Shown piece by piece: positions 38,280 through 51,429 of a DNA stretch of 64,000 bases. Below the pieces are notes generated by a model. The model did not search any database. It was given only the letters and a program-made list of their open reading frames with translations, and was not told the DNA's origin. Position 1 is the stretch's first letter, and each line of letters begins with the position of its first letter. A program made the position numbers and the translations under genes. The DNA lies in contig NC_052028.1 of the NCBI RefSeq assembly GCF_015832195.1, forward strand, positions 8,413,501-8,477,500, written 5' to 3'. The DNA comes from Motacilla alba alba. Lineage: Eukaryota; Chordata; Aves; Passeriformes; Motacillidae.

Positions 38280-39897
38280 TGACATGTCACCAGTGATTCA
38301 GAGCTGAGAGGGTCTGACAGTACAGGAACTGCTGCTGCAGCACAGGAGGGGTGTGGTCCTCTAAGGGATGGATTTCACAGGGGTCTAGCTCAAAAACAAG
38401 CTTACTTTTTATACACACAAACATGAATAACATTAAAAATGAATTTTCAACACATTTTTATTCCTATGAGGATTTTTAACACCTCCTCTGGTGCTGGGGG
38501 TGGGAACTCCACTGCCCTAGGAAAGTGATTTCTTTTAAACCAGGAAATGCAAACCTTACTCCAATTTAAAATGCACCTGCCTCTGCCATGATGCCTTGTC
38601 AACTGCAGAAGTAATTTGGCAATTTATGCTATGCAAACTTAGAAAATATGGGACTGAATGGTGCAGAAATAATGATTAGTGTAGTAAGATTTTGAAGAAA
38701 CCCGAGATCACTGTTGAGGAATGCTGAATCTGCCCATTACCTCAGCTTAATGGAGTGCTTTCAAGTCTAAACAATTAATTTTCTGGAGATTTTCTACAGC
38801 TTCGTGAAGATCAGAGCACAATCACAAACTCCCAACACCAACCCAATTTCCTCTCTGCAACTGCTTTTCAATTAGTCTAGGTAGAGTAAGTGTAGAAAAT
38901 ACAGTACTTATATCAATCTATATACCTTTACAAAAATTTCCAGAAGCAAATAAGTGGTGTCAAGGTTGGATAAATCATAAAGGAGAGTTATTGTACTGGA
39001 TCTAAGACATTAGAAACCTTTTCAATTACTGACATTTAATTTCCTTATTATTTTCATTTGTTAGTTCCACCTCATTTTGAATATATTCTTTTATTTCACC
39101 ATTAAATCTGTTTAGTTCAGAGCCATGATCAGATCACATTTAAGGTCTGTGGGTAGTCAAGACATCAGACACAAAAGAAAAGTGATTAGAAACCCCACAC
39201 TTAGCATGCTCTGTCTCATATCTTCTGAAAGGTTGTTACCGTAAATGCAAAACCAATGTGGCCTGACACTGGTGAAAGTTGGAAGAGTAGGAGACATAAA
39301 ATGCATGAGTTATTTTTTACATTAGGTAGCAAACTGAGTTCTTCTTTAACCACTTAATTACCTTTGCCTGTCAGGAAAAAACACTGCCATGAAAATTAGT
39401 ATTATCTTTATTATGGATGTGTCCCTGAAGATATTGATGCACCGACATATCTCCATGCACGAGGCCTGCAAGCAATGAAATAATTCTACCTGGTGAGCAG
39501 ATGCAGGTTTTGCACTATCACCAAGGATTTATTACGTAGTTTAATGGTCGTTACTTAGCATCATCTGCTCTTTTTATATATTCTCTATCAGCATAGCCAT
39601 TTTCGTCTTTCAGCCTTATTATCTTATGTATATGAACAAAGAATATGTGATGGGTAGTGGGAATATAAACCAGACCTAACTGGCCACAGGCAAGTCAAGC
39701 TCAGTTTCCCTGACTCAGGTACTCAGCATAATGTGTATTGGGTACCTGGCAATGTTAGCACAGTGCCCAAGGGAAGGACAGCCTGACACTTAAAACAAAG
39801 CAGGATCTGCCTTGTTTTACCAGTTTGTGGGTACTTCCAGACACCTACATCCTATTTGCAGCACCTCAGTTCTACCCTCAATGAACAGGGACATTCA
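38280..39897. other. Unique noncoding sequence
   Basis: No gene is recognisable. The 39400-39640 part is a repeat-free block that keeps several CpGs and is listed separately as a regulatory candidate. Confidence 0.55.
39400..39640. promoter_or_regulatory. Candidate conserved noncoding block
   Basis: AT-rich, repeat-free, with five CpGs between 39443 and 39605 (accgac, cacgag, tacgta, gtcgtt, ttcgtc) in a CpG-poor background. There is no open frame of note. Possible enhancer; unproven. Confidence 0.25.
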
Positions 39898-39898
39898 A

Positions 39899-40130
39899 AG
39901 AATCATAGAATTGTTTGAGTTGGAAGGGACCTTAGAGACCAGCTTGTCCCACCCGCCCTCCCCCAAGGGCAGGACACCTTCCAGCAGACCATCCAAGCCC
40001 TGTCCAACCTGCCCTTGAACACTTCCAGGGATGGGGCAGCCACAGCTTCTCTGGGCAACCTGTGCCAGGGCCTCACCACCCTCACAGGGAAGAATTTCTT
40101 CCTCAGATCCAGTTTAAGTCTACCCTGTTT
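39899..40130 (-). repeat. CR1 LINE fragment, 3' region
   Basis: About 230 bp of CR1 on the minus strand. Plus-strand markers are 'aatcatagaattgtttgagt', 'tggaagggaccttagagacc', 'cacttccagggatggggcag' and 'cttctctgggcaacctgtgc', then 'gaagaatttcttcctcagat'. It is well preserved, so relatively young for this window. Confidence 0.95.
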
Positions 40131-43100
40131 CATCTGTGCAGATATCTCCTTTCCTGGAGGCTCCATACTCCAGAGATGACACTGCCAGACAGGAGTATGA
40201 GGTGGAAAAAAAATTACAATTTCCTTATTGCTGCTGAGACTGCAGATCCCCCTGTGAGAGCTGAGCATGGCATGCAGGACAGCTGCCCCAAACAGGTTGT
40301 TTGCTCCGGCACCAAGATAAAGAAATGATCAGAACCGTCTCTGGTGCCATCTGCTGCCATGCTACATGGAATAAATCATTCATATTTCAGAGGAGCAGAA
40401 TATGTATCGCAGTGTTAGCAGCTACCTGTACACACACAGTATTTCCTCCTTCTAGTTTTTCCAGCACCTCCCTCCATCTGAACACTCTGCAATTAGTTCT
40501 AAAAGATTTTTTTGCATTTTTCTGTAAATTTCCAGATGGACTGTAATTTTTCCTTTGCATAGATCACAGGTACAAAGAAGATTCAGATGGACTTTTTAAA
40601 AAAAAATTGAGATTTAGGGCAGCAGAAATAAACACTCATTGTGAATTCTCTACTATATCACCAGGAGAAAGAAAATACAGAGAAGAGCTGCTGGACAGAG
40701 ATCCTTCCACTCTCCCAAGTTCATGGCAGATCTTACTCTGCTTTTCAGACTCAGGTTCTCCAAGTTCTGACCCAGGCCCTTCCTGCACTCCCTGAATGTC
40801 TCTTAAATTCCACTTTAAATCCCACATGGAACAGCAACAGCTCTCCAGTGGTGCAACATAAAAGCCCTCACATTACCCTTCCTCTAAAGAATACATGGCT
40901 GGGAAAAGGACACCTTTTCCTTTTGCAATCCATTTGAATTCTTGAACTGGATGCTGCTTTGGAAAGGCAAATGCAACCTCAGTTACCTATGGTGGCATTC
41001 CCCTATTGCTTTCAGCATCCCTGTGGCCTCCAAGTTTGGTTCCTAGTTACACCAGGTGCTGGTGCTCCTAGGAGCTGGTTGTTTCCCTGGCTCTGCCAGG
41101 CATCCTCCACTCCAAAACCTCCAGCTGAAGTTCAGCCTGTGACAGCAAGTTCTCACACTGTGACCTGGGTCACTTTTGAGCCTATTGCATTAGAACTGAA
41201 ATAAAAAGGGGAAAAAAACAGAGATAATCTGAAATAAAAGCATAAGTAAATGATGTGTGAAAACTAAATTGCCATATCACAGCTTAGTGCCCAGCCCAGA
41301 TCTGGGTATTATGGCACTTATGATACAACAAGCCATTGACTCATCAGCAGCATGACAGTTAACTGCTCTGCTGACAAGCATAAATCTATTCCAACACTAT
41401 TTTGTATTATTAATTAGGAGAGGGGGGAGCAGTATTTGTAGCATATACCGGTGGCTCATCTACTGCCTAATGTGATAGGTTTTATTTGTCTTGAAAAATC
41501 ATCTATTCAAATTGTGCATCAAGGTCATAACACATGGGTGGTTTCACTCACCGTGGCATTTTGATGGTGGCTGGGCTAGGTGGGAGCTCATATGCCATAT
41601 CATTATTTCCCACACATCAGCTGGAGAGGCAAATAAACTTTTGATTCATAATGGGAGCACAATGGAAGCAAGCTGAAAGCCTGCCTCCAACAGCTTCAGT
41701 CAAAGGTATTAGGAGTTAAGGTACAAGCTTGCAGAAGGATAACAAGATAAATCTACTCACGCTCTACAGAAATATTTATCACTATTCCCCAATATTGCTA
41801 CCTGTGTATGGATCTGATCAATATTCAGTATCACCTCCACTTTACCCAGAGGCCGTGCAATATGCTAAATTAGCTTTTTCTATTACCATATCAAAGGTAT
41901 GCTTGAAATTGAACATCACTGTAATTTAACTGAAATTACAGGCAGACCAGGTCTGTCTTGATCAGTTTGCAAACCCCTCTACATTAATCATATTAAAGAC
42001 ACTGCAGATGAACAAATCAGCAATGCAGGCAGAAAACTGGCTGCCTTGAAGAAAGTCCTCAAATGCCCTGACACTGGGGACACAGGGAGGCCTGAATGTC
42101 ACTGCAGGTGTCTGTGGGACGTGCCAGCACCACGGTGACCATGCTGGCCCCATTCCCAGTCTCCCAGCAGTGTTCCACCATCCCCACATTGCCCATCACC
42201 AAACCCTCACCCCCACACCACAGGCTGCTCACAGGGGCACTCACTCGGGGTGTATTGGCCCAATCTGAAAACACCACCACTTCCCCCAGCTTCAGCAATC
42301 CATTTTTCCAGTGCCTGCCCACAGGTGGAGGTGGTGCACTGTGCAGGTGACTCCAGCCATGCAGAGGGACTGGCTGGCTCAGACCATGCGCTGGTGTCCC
42401 CAGCACAGGGGTGTGGGTAGCTGGAAGAGCAAGGACAGGAGATTCCCTGGATCCAGCTGAGCTCAAGCAGCAGCCACCCCTGAAGGATGAGGCAGATACA
42501 GCCAATGCCCTTCCTGACCACAGCAGCTGTTTGGCTCCTGGCTCTGTCCATTTCTAAGAACAGGAGCTCCTGCCTTTGGCTTCTTCAACCTTTGCTTCCC
42601 ACCTCTTGTTTGGCTTCAGATATTTAATTTTTTGCTAGATTTTTTGTTTTTCTTCCAGTGACTTTCTTATACTTGGGATCTCTCTGGTTTTGACAATCTT
42701 CAAATTATGTCCTTAAAATAAACTTGACAATCAGCAATATATAAATTATAATTTCCTTCTCCACATGCTTCTACTATTATCCTAATCAAGCAATCATGTC
42801 ATTTCACTTATAGCCCTCAATTATCCAAGTCGTGCCCTGTTTGTATTATATCATCCTTATCTGATGGCACACCAAGCCATCTGCAAATCCTCAGGGCTAA
42901 TGCAATCCTGAGTCCCTAAAGATTTTCCCATTCTTTTGTGCTGCAAGAACTGATTTCTATGTAGAGCAATGACTATTAGATGACATCCAGGTGATGAGAG
43001 GGCTTTCTTTACACATCCACCATTTTATTTGACCTGTTAAACAAGACCTAACAGAAGGAAAGCATCACTCTACTGAATACAAGTGGCCCAGGGTACCACT

Positions 43101-46100
43101 TAATCTTTAAAAGGAAACTCTAGAATCAAATGTCCTTGGTGGAATAGTTGCACAAGTGAAGCTGGTAAAAGTCACATGCTTTTGGAGACATTTTAAAAGC
43201 AAAAATTCTCTGTGGGATGGCCATACACTTGCCTGTGACATGATCCTCCAGCTCCTCAGTCCCCCTGCTCTTTGTGGTCCTCAGCTTATCGAATTGTCCA
43301 TGGGATGGAGATGCATTTTCCTGGGTCCTCAGCTCCTCCAGCTGAGCTTTCCAGTACTCTGAGCACCAGGAACAGAGCACCTGATCAGTGAAACACAGAC
43401 TCCTGATTCTGCAATCACAGCTGACCACTCAGACCTGTTACTTTCCCACAATCTCTGCACAGGGAGAAAATTTCTAGCACGGAAACACCCCATTTGTATG
43501 CTTGGAGCCAGCCCACCTGCTCAGCCAGCTCCAGCCTCCCTCCATGCATTATTAATGAGCAATATCAGTCTCCAGTTTTCAGTCAGCTAATTTGTTCTCA
43601 CAGTCATGATTCCAAATATCACACAAGTAATTCATCAAGCTATTTTAACTGTAGTTAGATAAGCCCGTTAGCCATCATAAATTTAAATAAATTATCCTTT
43701 TTCACACATGGAGGTGCAAGAGGCAGAGCACCTTGGCAGGTGAGAAATACCCCTCTGCATTTTTGGTGACATACAGTACTGGGTGGAAACCTGTGTGGAA
43801 GTGTGCCCCAAAGAGCCCCTCTCTGCTCTGCAGCAGGGAGCAGGGCAGCCAGCCCTGGCCACGAGCCCTGGGTCACCATGGGCACTTCAGATGGGAGGTC
43901 TCAGCCGTGAGATCTCAGTGTCATAAATTTTCAGAGCTGAATGATGAACACATCCCAAAATGGAGGGTCTCGGCTTACTCCTCCCCCTCAGGACCTCTTG
44001 GTTTTCACTCAGACACTTTATTTCATTTACTGAAAGCAAACTCCCTTTTCCCTCACTTGCTCCTCTCCTTTGAAAGAGTGATTTTACAGCAATTCAAGAT
44101 CTCAGGTATACATCATCCCTTAGGCTTTGCATTGCAGGATCCCATTCAGGGCTTTGGAAGGCTTTCTTTCTCCCCTGTCTTTGAGAAGCAAGGTGTATCA
44201 ATTCCAGAGCCCTGGGACTACAAAAGAAGAGGCACAGCCAGGCAGTATCTGTCACCATAACCTCTGGCTTTGATCCTGGGGACTCTCTTTGCTCTAGGGA
44301 AGAGGAAAAGCTCCATGTCACCCCAAATTCCTCTGAGGCTTACCCTCCCCCAGAAACCAACAGGAGAAGGTGAGACACTTCAAAAAACCCATTGTGAGTA
44401 GCTGTTGTAAGCACTGATTTTCATACAAGTAACCTCAGCAAGTGACATTTCACAGATGTAAATCATTCCTGACTTTGAACACGCGGCGTGAGGAGCACCC
44501 TGTGCTGCCACATGGTTGTGTGAGGGGTTGCCATGACAAGTTAGCAACTGATTTTTGCAGAAAAGACACAAAGGTGTTGTATTTATTGCAGTAGAATGAT
44601 GGCAAACAAATGTACATCATATAATGGGAACCTAATTTTAGTAGGCAGAGAAACAAAATTACACCAATCTTAGTTTAAATTGCTGGGATGAGGTTTTTCC
44701 CAAGGATTTTAGATAAAAGTGCAGAAAATCAACAGAGCTGACTGAGGTTTATAATTAAAAACAGGAGGAGACATTACAAAGAATATCAGACTTTGGGGTT
44801 TCTGGGACTAAGACATCCACTGTGTGTTAAGGGTTAGGTTCAGCTATTGAGGGGTAGAGGTAGATTATCTAACATCTGCCCACAATGAGACTCTTTCAGC
44901 ATTTGAGAACCACCACCATAAAAGAGAGTCAGCACAGCCTGAAGTGGAGTCACTTAGGCAATTTTTAACATCCTTGCCTCTGCAAGGATGCTACTACCTA
45001 TGTGGGAAAGGTGTTTCACTTCTTAATATCACAGATCTAAACAAACAGTTTTAAATTAAATTCGTAAAAGTACAGAAGGAGCTCACTTCCAAATATTGCT
45101 TAGGAAGCATAGAGAATAAGCAGGTCCTTTTCAATCTAATTGTCCAATTTATTTAAATTTTTAAAAAAGGCAATTAAATATATTAAATCTCTGTGAAAGG
45201 GAACTAGCCTGTGGGTTTGGATTATTCCCATTTCTGAAGCAAACAGAATGTTGGCTTCCTCGCATCTGTGGGCTACCCAGACAGATTCAATAACCTGAAA
45301 TATTATCGACCTCTTCCCTCCTGTTCAATGTTACACATAATAGGCTGCAGATATGCAGCCACATCAATCACTGCAGCGATGTTTTTAGCACATCTTTTCA
45401 GGACAGTGAGGGACCAGCACTGAGAGGGTCACCCTGTTGTCTTGGCTGGAACTCCAAATGCCAGAGTGGGAGAGAGCAGTCCTGGTGTTGAGAGATCTCA
45501 GATAGAGCCATCACCACACCTACTCTGCGTTGGAAAAACACCTACACCTCTCTAAAAATAATAATTCTTCAGGAACTGACTGAGCCACAATCACCCTGCA
45601 GAAGAGCAGCACACAGGTGCTTACAGGTTCTTTCTAATCCTTCCTGGTAACTCTCATTTTCCCAGCCCATTACTTTTGTCCATCTTCAAAAGTCTTTTTC
45701 CTGTGCCTGTTTCTTGTCACGTTCCAGGTCCTGCTTTTGCCATTCCCTTCTCGCTCAGGTCTGCCCTTCCCTAATCTTTCCTGCTCAGTCTCCTGTCCTT
45801 TCTCATCCGTAACTTTCGGTCCCAAGATATTTCAGTTCCATCTGCCTCAGGACAGCTGAGAAATAGGGCGCCATTTTTGACCTTGTCCTCCATTTCAGCC
45901 CCCCTTTTATCCTTCCACCTGTACCAATCTCTACTCACAGCTGTGTTTAATACTGCTTCCCCCTCCTTAGGTACTAAGATTTCCTGTCATTCCCACGGTG
46001 CTGGAGGCACCCAGAGGTGCTAGGAACTCTGTCAGCAAAACCCACAGCACCCTAAGGAGAGAAATGGGGGTGAGAAGTCCAAAACAGTGCGCCTGTGTCC

Positions 46101-46681
46101 TCAATTAGCAGGTGGAAACAGGAGCTGAGGTTTTACCCCCACCCTGGCACAGACTCACTGCACAGCAAGGACCCCCCCGATCTAGAATTAATCTCAGACC
46201 TCACCATACTATCACAAGACTTAGTTAATAAATATTAGTGAAATGCAGAGATCCCTGGATGAAAACTGGAGTGGAGTTGTAGACTGCCACGTTTCATTAA
46301 TTTCTTATTATCTTATAAGGGCTTCACTGGAGCCTAGAGGACTGCATGAATAGTGCATGAATCTGAAGAGTTTTGCTGTCATCCTCACCTTCAGCTTGAA
46401 AATGTGGCTTGTGGGAAGCCAGACCTGAAGGATGCCTTGGCTGAGGAGAGAAAACATGCTCAGGAGCTGATCCTGGCTTTGGGAGAAGGCTGGGCTCTCA
46501 AGTCTTTTGAAGTTCAGCACAATGTAAATAAAACACATTTAATTAAGGGGGAAACCTTTCCTGAAGTTGGAGTGAGCATTCTGGAGTGACACAGGAAAGT
46601 ATTGCCCTGGGCAGGTAAAGCAGGAATGGTCATGGGCAAGATAGGAGGTGGCAGGAGAGGAAGAATGGTGGTCTTTAGAAG
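40131..46681. other. Unique noncoding sequence
   Basis: About 6.5 kb without a recognisable gene or interspersed repeat. Parts at 42060-42560 and 43720-43900 are GC-richer. The 45620-45960 part is pyrimidine-rich on the plus strand. An RFX-like site lies at 44527-44540. Open frames up to 175 codons (43733-44260, plus) are crossed by minus-strand frames and show no known domain. Confidence 0.55.
44527..44540. promoter_or_regulatory. RFX X-box-like site
   Basis: GTTGCCATGACAAG matches the palindromic RFX X-box GTTGCCATGGCAAC at 12 of 14 positions. No promoter or gene is recognisable nearby, so a functional role is speculative. Confidence 0.2.
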
Positions 46682-46770
46682 ATCACAGAATCATTAAGGT
46701 TGGAAAAGACCATCAAAAGGACAAATCAGCAGAGCAGCCTCACCCAGCACCTCCAATCACCCCAGCTCCC
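46682..46770 (-). repeat. CR1 LINE fragment, diverged 3' end
   Basis: On the plus strand it begins 'cacagaatcattaaggttgg' then 'aaaagaccatca', a CR1 3' tip of the subfamily with 'ttaaggttggaaaagacc'. The sequence after 46716 resembles CR1 only loosely, so the inner boundary is uncertain. Confidence 0.75.
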
Positions 46771-47542
46771 ATAAAAGATTTCTTCTATCTTCTCACTGAG
46801 AAAGACAAAGTCCCAGCTACCACAGGAAAACACTAAGGTTAGGATTTACCTCTTCTAGGAAATCTGCTCTGCCTCCAGATCAGATGGGATCTGGTAGGGA
46901 AACAGCACTGCAACCACTGGCCATGCATCACACTGAGCAAATAAGTCATCTCTTACTGTTACAGAGGCTTCCCAACTACTGCTCTAATCAGCACAAGGTA
47001 ACTCTCATTCATTTATAACCACTTCGCCATGTTATTTTAAAGGAAAATTATCTCTCTCTCATTTAGCTCAGCAGTCTGAAAGTTCATTTGGCTGAAACAT
47101 GGGAACATCTCTCACCAGGAGAGATAGCAGCAAGCAAGTTCTGAAAACAGCATTTTAAATCACCACTGGCGTTTATTTTCGACATATAATAGTACTGGTA
47201 TCAGTTAATCTGCTTAAAACCACAGTGCTACGGCAACATTCACATGGTGAGTGTGAGGAGACAGCCAAAAACTCTCACTTTCGACCAAATCCAGCACAGC
47301 TCTGGTCCCCAAACCCACACGTTCTGTACTCTGTGTGTTTTACAGCTGAAGCCCAGCTACCTGGAGTGCTGGGTTCCAGCTGACCCAAGCAGGAATGCTG
47401 GGCAGTGTGAAAAACACCAAGTTACAGATCCTGGATTTGGCTGTTCTTGGCACTGTATATTTTCTCACCTGTAGTTTTAAAACTTACTTCATTTCTAAAT
47501 ATAATCTGATTCTTACCCCTCTCTGTTCTCCATCAATGATCT
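46771..47542. other. Unique noncoding sequence
   Basis: Unique sequence between two CR1 fragments. No gene or other feature is seen. Confidence 0.55.
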
Positions 47543-47818
47543 CAGAATCATGGGAACATAGAATCATGGAATTGTTTTGGTTGGAAGGGACCTTAAAGAG
47601 CATCTCATTTCAACCCCCTGCCATAGGCAGAAACACTTTCCACTAGACCAGGTTGCTCCAAGCCCCACCCAGCCTGGCCCTGAGCATTTCCAGGGATGGG
47701 GCATCCTCAGCTTCTCTGTGCAGCCAGTGTCAACACCTTCAGGCACAGTGAAGATCTCTCTAATATACAGTCTAACCCTGCCCTCCATTAGTTTGAAGCC
47801 ATTCCCTTCCCTTGCAGC
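47543..47818 (-). repeat. CR1 LINE fragment, 3' region
   Basis: About 275 bp of CR1 on the minus strand. It starts with two CR1 tail units on the plus strand ('cagaatcatggg' and 'catagaatcatggaattg'). It continues 'ttggttggaagggaccttaa', 'ctagaccaggttgctccaag', 'catttccagggatggggcat' and 'agtttgaagccattccc'. The repeated tail units mark the true 3' terminus. Confidence 0.95.
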
Positions 47819-49208
47819 TGCTGGGCTGCACAACCCACAGCTCATCTCCAGCTGCCTCCTGCTAAAACACACAGCAGGAGATGAAGGCAAAGGCCAGCAA
47901 CACAGACTCAGGCTCTGAGGGTGTTTTGGAGGAGCTGGTGGCACTGGGTGGCACATGGTGGCACTGACATCTCAGTTTGAGGCTTGGAGCAGGATCTGGG
48001 CACAAGGGTACAGCTGGAGGAGCAGGAGGTGTTGCCTCCTCGACAGACATCAATAGAGCTCTCTTTGTGTGCAATGTGCTAATTCCAGGCAGAAATATGT
48101 GTGTATCCTGCTACACAAAGCTCTTTCAGATGTTAATGGCTCAAGCATTACAGAGCTGGTCTTGGTTAAAAGTCTTTTGATATTGCCTTGCCTCATTTCA
48201 CTGCCTGCTCCTGCTCAGCACTGGCTTTTGTTTTGGCCCCTTATTTTAGGACAAAGCTTTTGCACTTTAATAAATACAGAGGCTCCTCAGACTGCTGCAG
48301 TCCATGAAATGCAGACATTGATGAACTTTGTATAAGTGGCAAGGATAAACCTTTCATTTTTCTACAAGACCAGGGGATCTTACAACCCTGAAAGATCTGC
48401 TGGGTGCCAGCAGCACAGGGCCAACAGCACACAGCAGAGCTACTCTTCTTCCAACTGGCAGAGAACAATAAACCCAAAAGAAAGCATGCCCTGATGGCAC
48501 TCACCAGCCTGGCTCTGATGCCAGGCAGAGCCTGAGCCCACCCCAGTGGCTTTGCAGTGACTTTGGCAGTTGGCACAGTTTGCTTTCCCAGCTGACATTG
48601 AAATAACTTTGCAGCAAGCAACCCACAGACACCCCGTGCTCCATTTACCTCCCCCGAAACAGAAAGACTGTGCAAAGCACTTTTCTCCATCCAAACACAT
48701 CATGGAGATGCAGTAAGCATCTTTGCTTCCTAATTGAAATCATACATCACTTACTTAAGTGATACTAAATCAGACGCAAACATCGCTGGCAATTCAAGCA
48801 TTAATAACCAGTTCCCTGCTCCAAAGACAACAGGTCCTCTGACAACATAACCCTCACAGCTTCCCACAGAGCCAGCCCCTACTCTGCTCCGCCAACCTGT
48901 CCCCACACTGCTGCTGTGCTCATTGATCCCACAGATGAATCTTTCCCTCAGAGGTCATGCATTCTAATTTTAGGTGCCAGGAGAAGGCTGCAGCTGAGCT
49001 GTGCTTCCTGTGGGACGAGGGAAACAGGGCAATGACACATCCCTGACTACTCTTCCCAAGAGCTGGGGGCTGCAAGACATTCTCCTGTCAGTCCCAGGGC
49101 AGAGCAGGCTGAGGCCACCCCAACCACAGCCTGTGCCAGCAACCTCTCACATGAGGGACAGAGCCATCCCAAGTCCCTGTCCTGTGCAAATCCTAGTCCC
49201 ACAAGCCA
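47819..49208. other. Unique noncoding sequence
   Basis: Moderately GC-rich unique sequence. The longest open frame is 149 codons (48241-48690, minus), without a domain I recognise and overlapped by a second frame. No gene is called. Confidence 0.55.
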
Positions 49209-49292
49209 TTGAATCACAGGATGGCACTTTAGGGCTTATCTAGTTCCAGCCACCCTGCCATGGGCAGGGACACTTTCCATTAGACCAGGTCT
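49209..49292 (-). repeat. CR1 LINE fragment, 3' end
   Basis: A short, diverged minus-strand CR1. It shows 'ttgaatcacaggatggcact', 'ctgccatgggcagggacact' and 'ttagaccaggt'. It ends shortly before a poly(T) tract. Confidence 0.85.
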
Positions 49293-49327
49293 TCTGACCC
49301 ACAGCTCTTAGAAACTGAATTTACTTC

Positions 49328-49347
49328 TTTTTTTTTTTTTTTTTTTT
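49328..49347. repeat. Poly(T) tract
   Basis: A run of 20 T residues between two minus-strand CR1 fragments, with no recognisable retrocopy attached. Confidence 0.95.
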
Positions 49348-49581
49348 AACACCTATAAAGATTTTATATTTTTTTGATATTTTAATGGATCTTTAACTTC
49401 ATTTGTGAAAGTACTCTTCTGTGAGAAGCAGAAACAAGTTCTCATTAACCTTTTAATATGCAGCATTTTTGCACCTCCTGGATCTCTGCTTTAATGATTC
49501 TCTCTCAATTCTGCTTTTGACAGATCCTATTGTATTATACAGAACACATAGAATTAGACCATACAGAGTATAGGCCATATA

Positions 49582-49675
49582 AAATCATAGAATGGTTTGG
49601 GTTGGAAGGGACCTTAAGATCACCCAGTTCCAATCCATCTGCCATGGACAGGGATGCCACCTCCTAGATCAAATT
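49582..49675 (-). repeat. CR1 LINE fragment, 3' end
   Basis: A well-preserved minus-strand CR1 tip. It reads 'aaatcatagaatggtttggg', 'ttggaagggaccttaagatc' and 'ctgccatggacagggatgcc'. The first half is close to the CR1 3' terminus as I remember it; the inner end decays after about 95 bp. Confidence 0.92.
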
Positions 49676-49961
49676 TCTCAGGCTCCCATCTCATGCTCCA
49701 TAGCTTTAAACATGAAGAAAAGATCATCTCATTCCCACAAAAAGCTTTTGCATTGCTTTCTCCTTTAATCTCTTTTTGTATCCCAGCAAAAAGGAGAGCC
49801 CTACACATGGTTATGAACACAGCTAAGTTAATGTGCTGTTAGCAATTAATTTCAGAAACTTTTCCTGTTCAAAGAGGTGCAGTCCCCTGCCCAGTCAGCC
49901 TCCTTTGACTGAAGCTGCTGGAAGAGCTGCCAGTGGGAAATGGAGAGCTGACATCATTGAG

Positions 49962-49987
49962 CTCTCTCCCCTCTCTCTCTCTCTCTT
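49962..49987. repeat. (CT)n microsatellite
   Basis: Imperfect CT dinucleotide array, with about eight uninterrupted CT units from 49971 after a short CCC break. Likely length-variable. Confidence 0.9.
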
Positions 49988-50039
49988 TGCTATTTAGTTT
50001 ACCTGTCCTGTGTCATTCTCCTCAGCTCAAACCTCATAT

Positions 50040-50073
50040 CAATAATAATCATAATCATAATAATAATAATAGC
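50040..50073. repeat. (AAT)n microsatellite
   Basis: Imperfect AAT array interrupted by two CAT units. Likely length-variable. Confidence 0.85.
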
Positions 50074-51269
50074 TATTATGAATAATCTCTGTCAATTAAC
50101 TAATTTACAAGACTATTCAAATGGTCTTTGAGCTGAAATGTAATTTGCTTTTTACTGAGCCCTTTCAGCTGTCTTGCCCCTGTGCCAGCACTTCCAACTT
50201 CATCTGTGCTGCAGAAACAAAGCAGTTTTCCCCTAACTTTGATTTTCATTTCCCATTCAGCTATTAGAAGAAACCCATTCATCACAGCTATAGGTTTTCC
50301 CTCTGAAAACCTTCAGCATTTAAAAGCTTTTGACTGAAATATAACATATTAATGGAAGCTGTGATTGCACAGCCCTCTGCTGACCTTCCATAGGCTGAAA
50401 TTGCTTATTTTGCTAAATTTATTTGCTACCCATTTATCAATCTAAATCTAAGGTGGTTTTAAAGGTCATAAACCAAACAGCTACTGAAATATGATTAAGG
50501 AATATGGAAATAAATTACAAACTCACACTGTTATCCCTTCCTGCGACTTAGTGGCAGAAGCTTGGTTGAAGTATCAGAACTTTTTTGACATCTTATGTAT
50601 TTGGGGATTCATCTGCTTCCGGAAAGTTGCTCAAGCTCTGTTAACTCATAGTGTGGTGCTTTGTGCCTACTGAAAGGAGGATTAGAGAGGGCAAGCTCCG
50701 GGTCAGAAGCAGACCAAGAAAAGGCTTTAACTGTCCTTGGAGGGGGAAGTCTCTCCTTGATGACCAGGCACATAGTGCTGAGAACTTCCTTCCCACTGGA
50801 TGAGGAGCACAGTTGTTAGCACGTGCAGTTCCCAGACTGCCTCCAAAATAATTCATGGAGCATTAACTGCCTTAACACTGCAGGATTAGCAGGAAGCACG
50901 CTGAAGGTTATAGGAAAAATGAGCAAATGTTTTCTGTCTGGAGAACAGAAGTAAAGAATCTTCACATGAAGCTTTGAGGCATGTTGTGCAAAGTTGGTTG
51001 CGGTAAAATAGCCAAAACAATTCAGAGATGGGCACAGGCTGGAGGAGTTGCACACAACTGAAGCTGGGGAGAAGAAGCACGATCCAACTGCCCTGCATGA
51101 GCTGCCAGAGGAGCACTGGAGACAGCACTGGTGCTTAGACAGCACTTATTTGGGAGCAATCAGATATGAGCACAACAGCAGTGGTCTCACCCATGTCCAG
51201 CTGCCATCCAGCTGCTTTCCATTGGGTGTTCCACAGACCAGTGCCCTGCCCTGCCACTGGGGAGAGCTT

Positions 51270-51429
51270 CTTGAGGAGCTGTGAGTGTCCTGTCCCTGGA
51301 GTTGTTCAAGGCTGGGATGGATGAGTGTTGGACCAACCTGATCTATGGAAGGTGTCCCTGCCCATGGAAGGGGGTCACAACTGGATGATCCTTGAAGTCC
51401 CTTCCAACCCACACCATTCTGTGATTCTT
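51270..51429 (+). repeat. CR1 LINE fragment, 3' end
   Basis: Sense-strand CR1 of about 160 bp. It shows 'ctgtccctggagttgttcaa', 'tggaaggtgtccctgcccat' and 'ccttccaacccacaccattc', ending 'tgtgattctt'. It is diverged at the 5' side. Confidence 0.92.

Larger units (their letters stand above)
49676..51269. other. Unique noncoding sequence with microsatellites
   Basis: No gene is recognisable. It includes a CT-rich microsatellite near 49962-49987 and an ATA/ATAATC microsatellite near 50040-50073. The 50330-50480 part is AT-rich, repeat-free and could be conserved. Confidence 0.55.

Noticed and set aside
43733..44260. 175-codon plus-strand open frame
   Set aside because: No domain recognised, minus-strand frames overlap both of its ends, and the composition looks like ordinary unique sequence.
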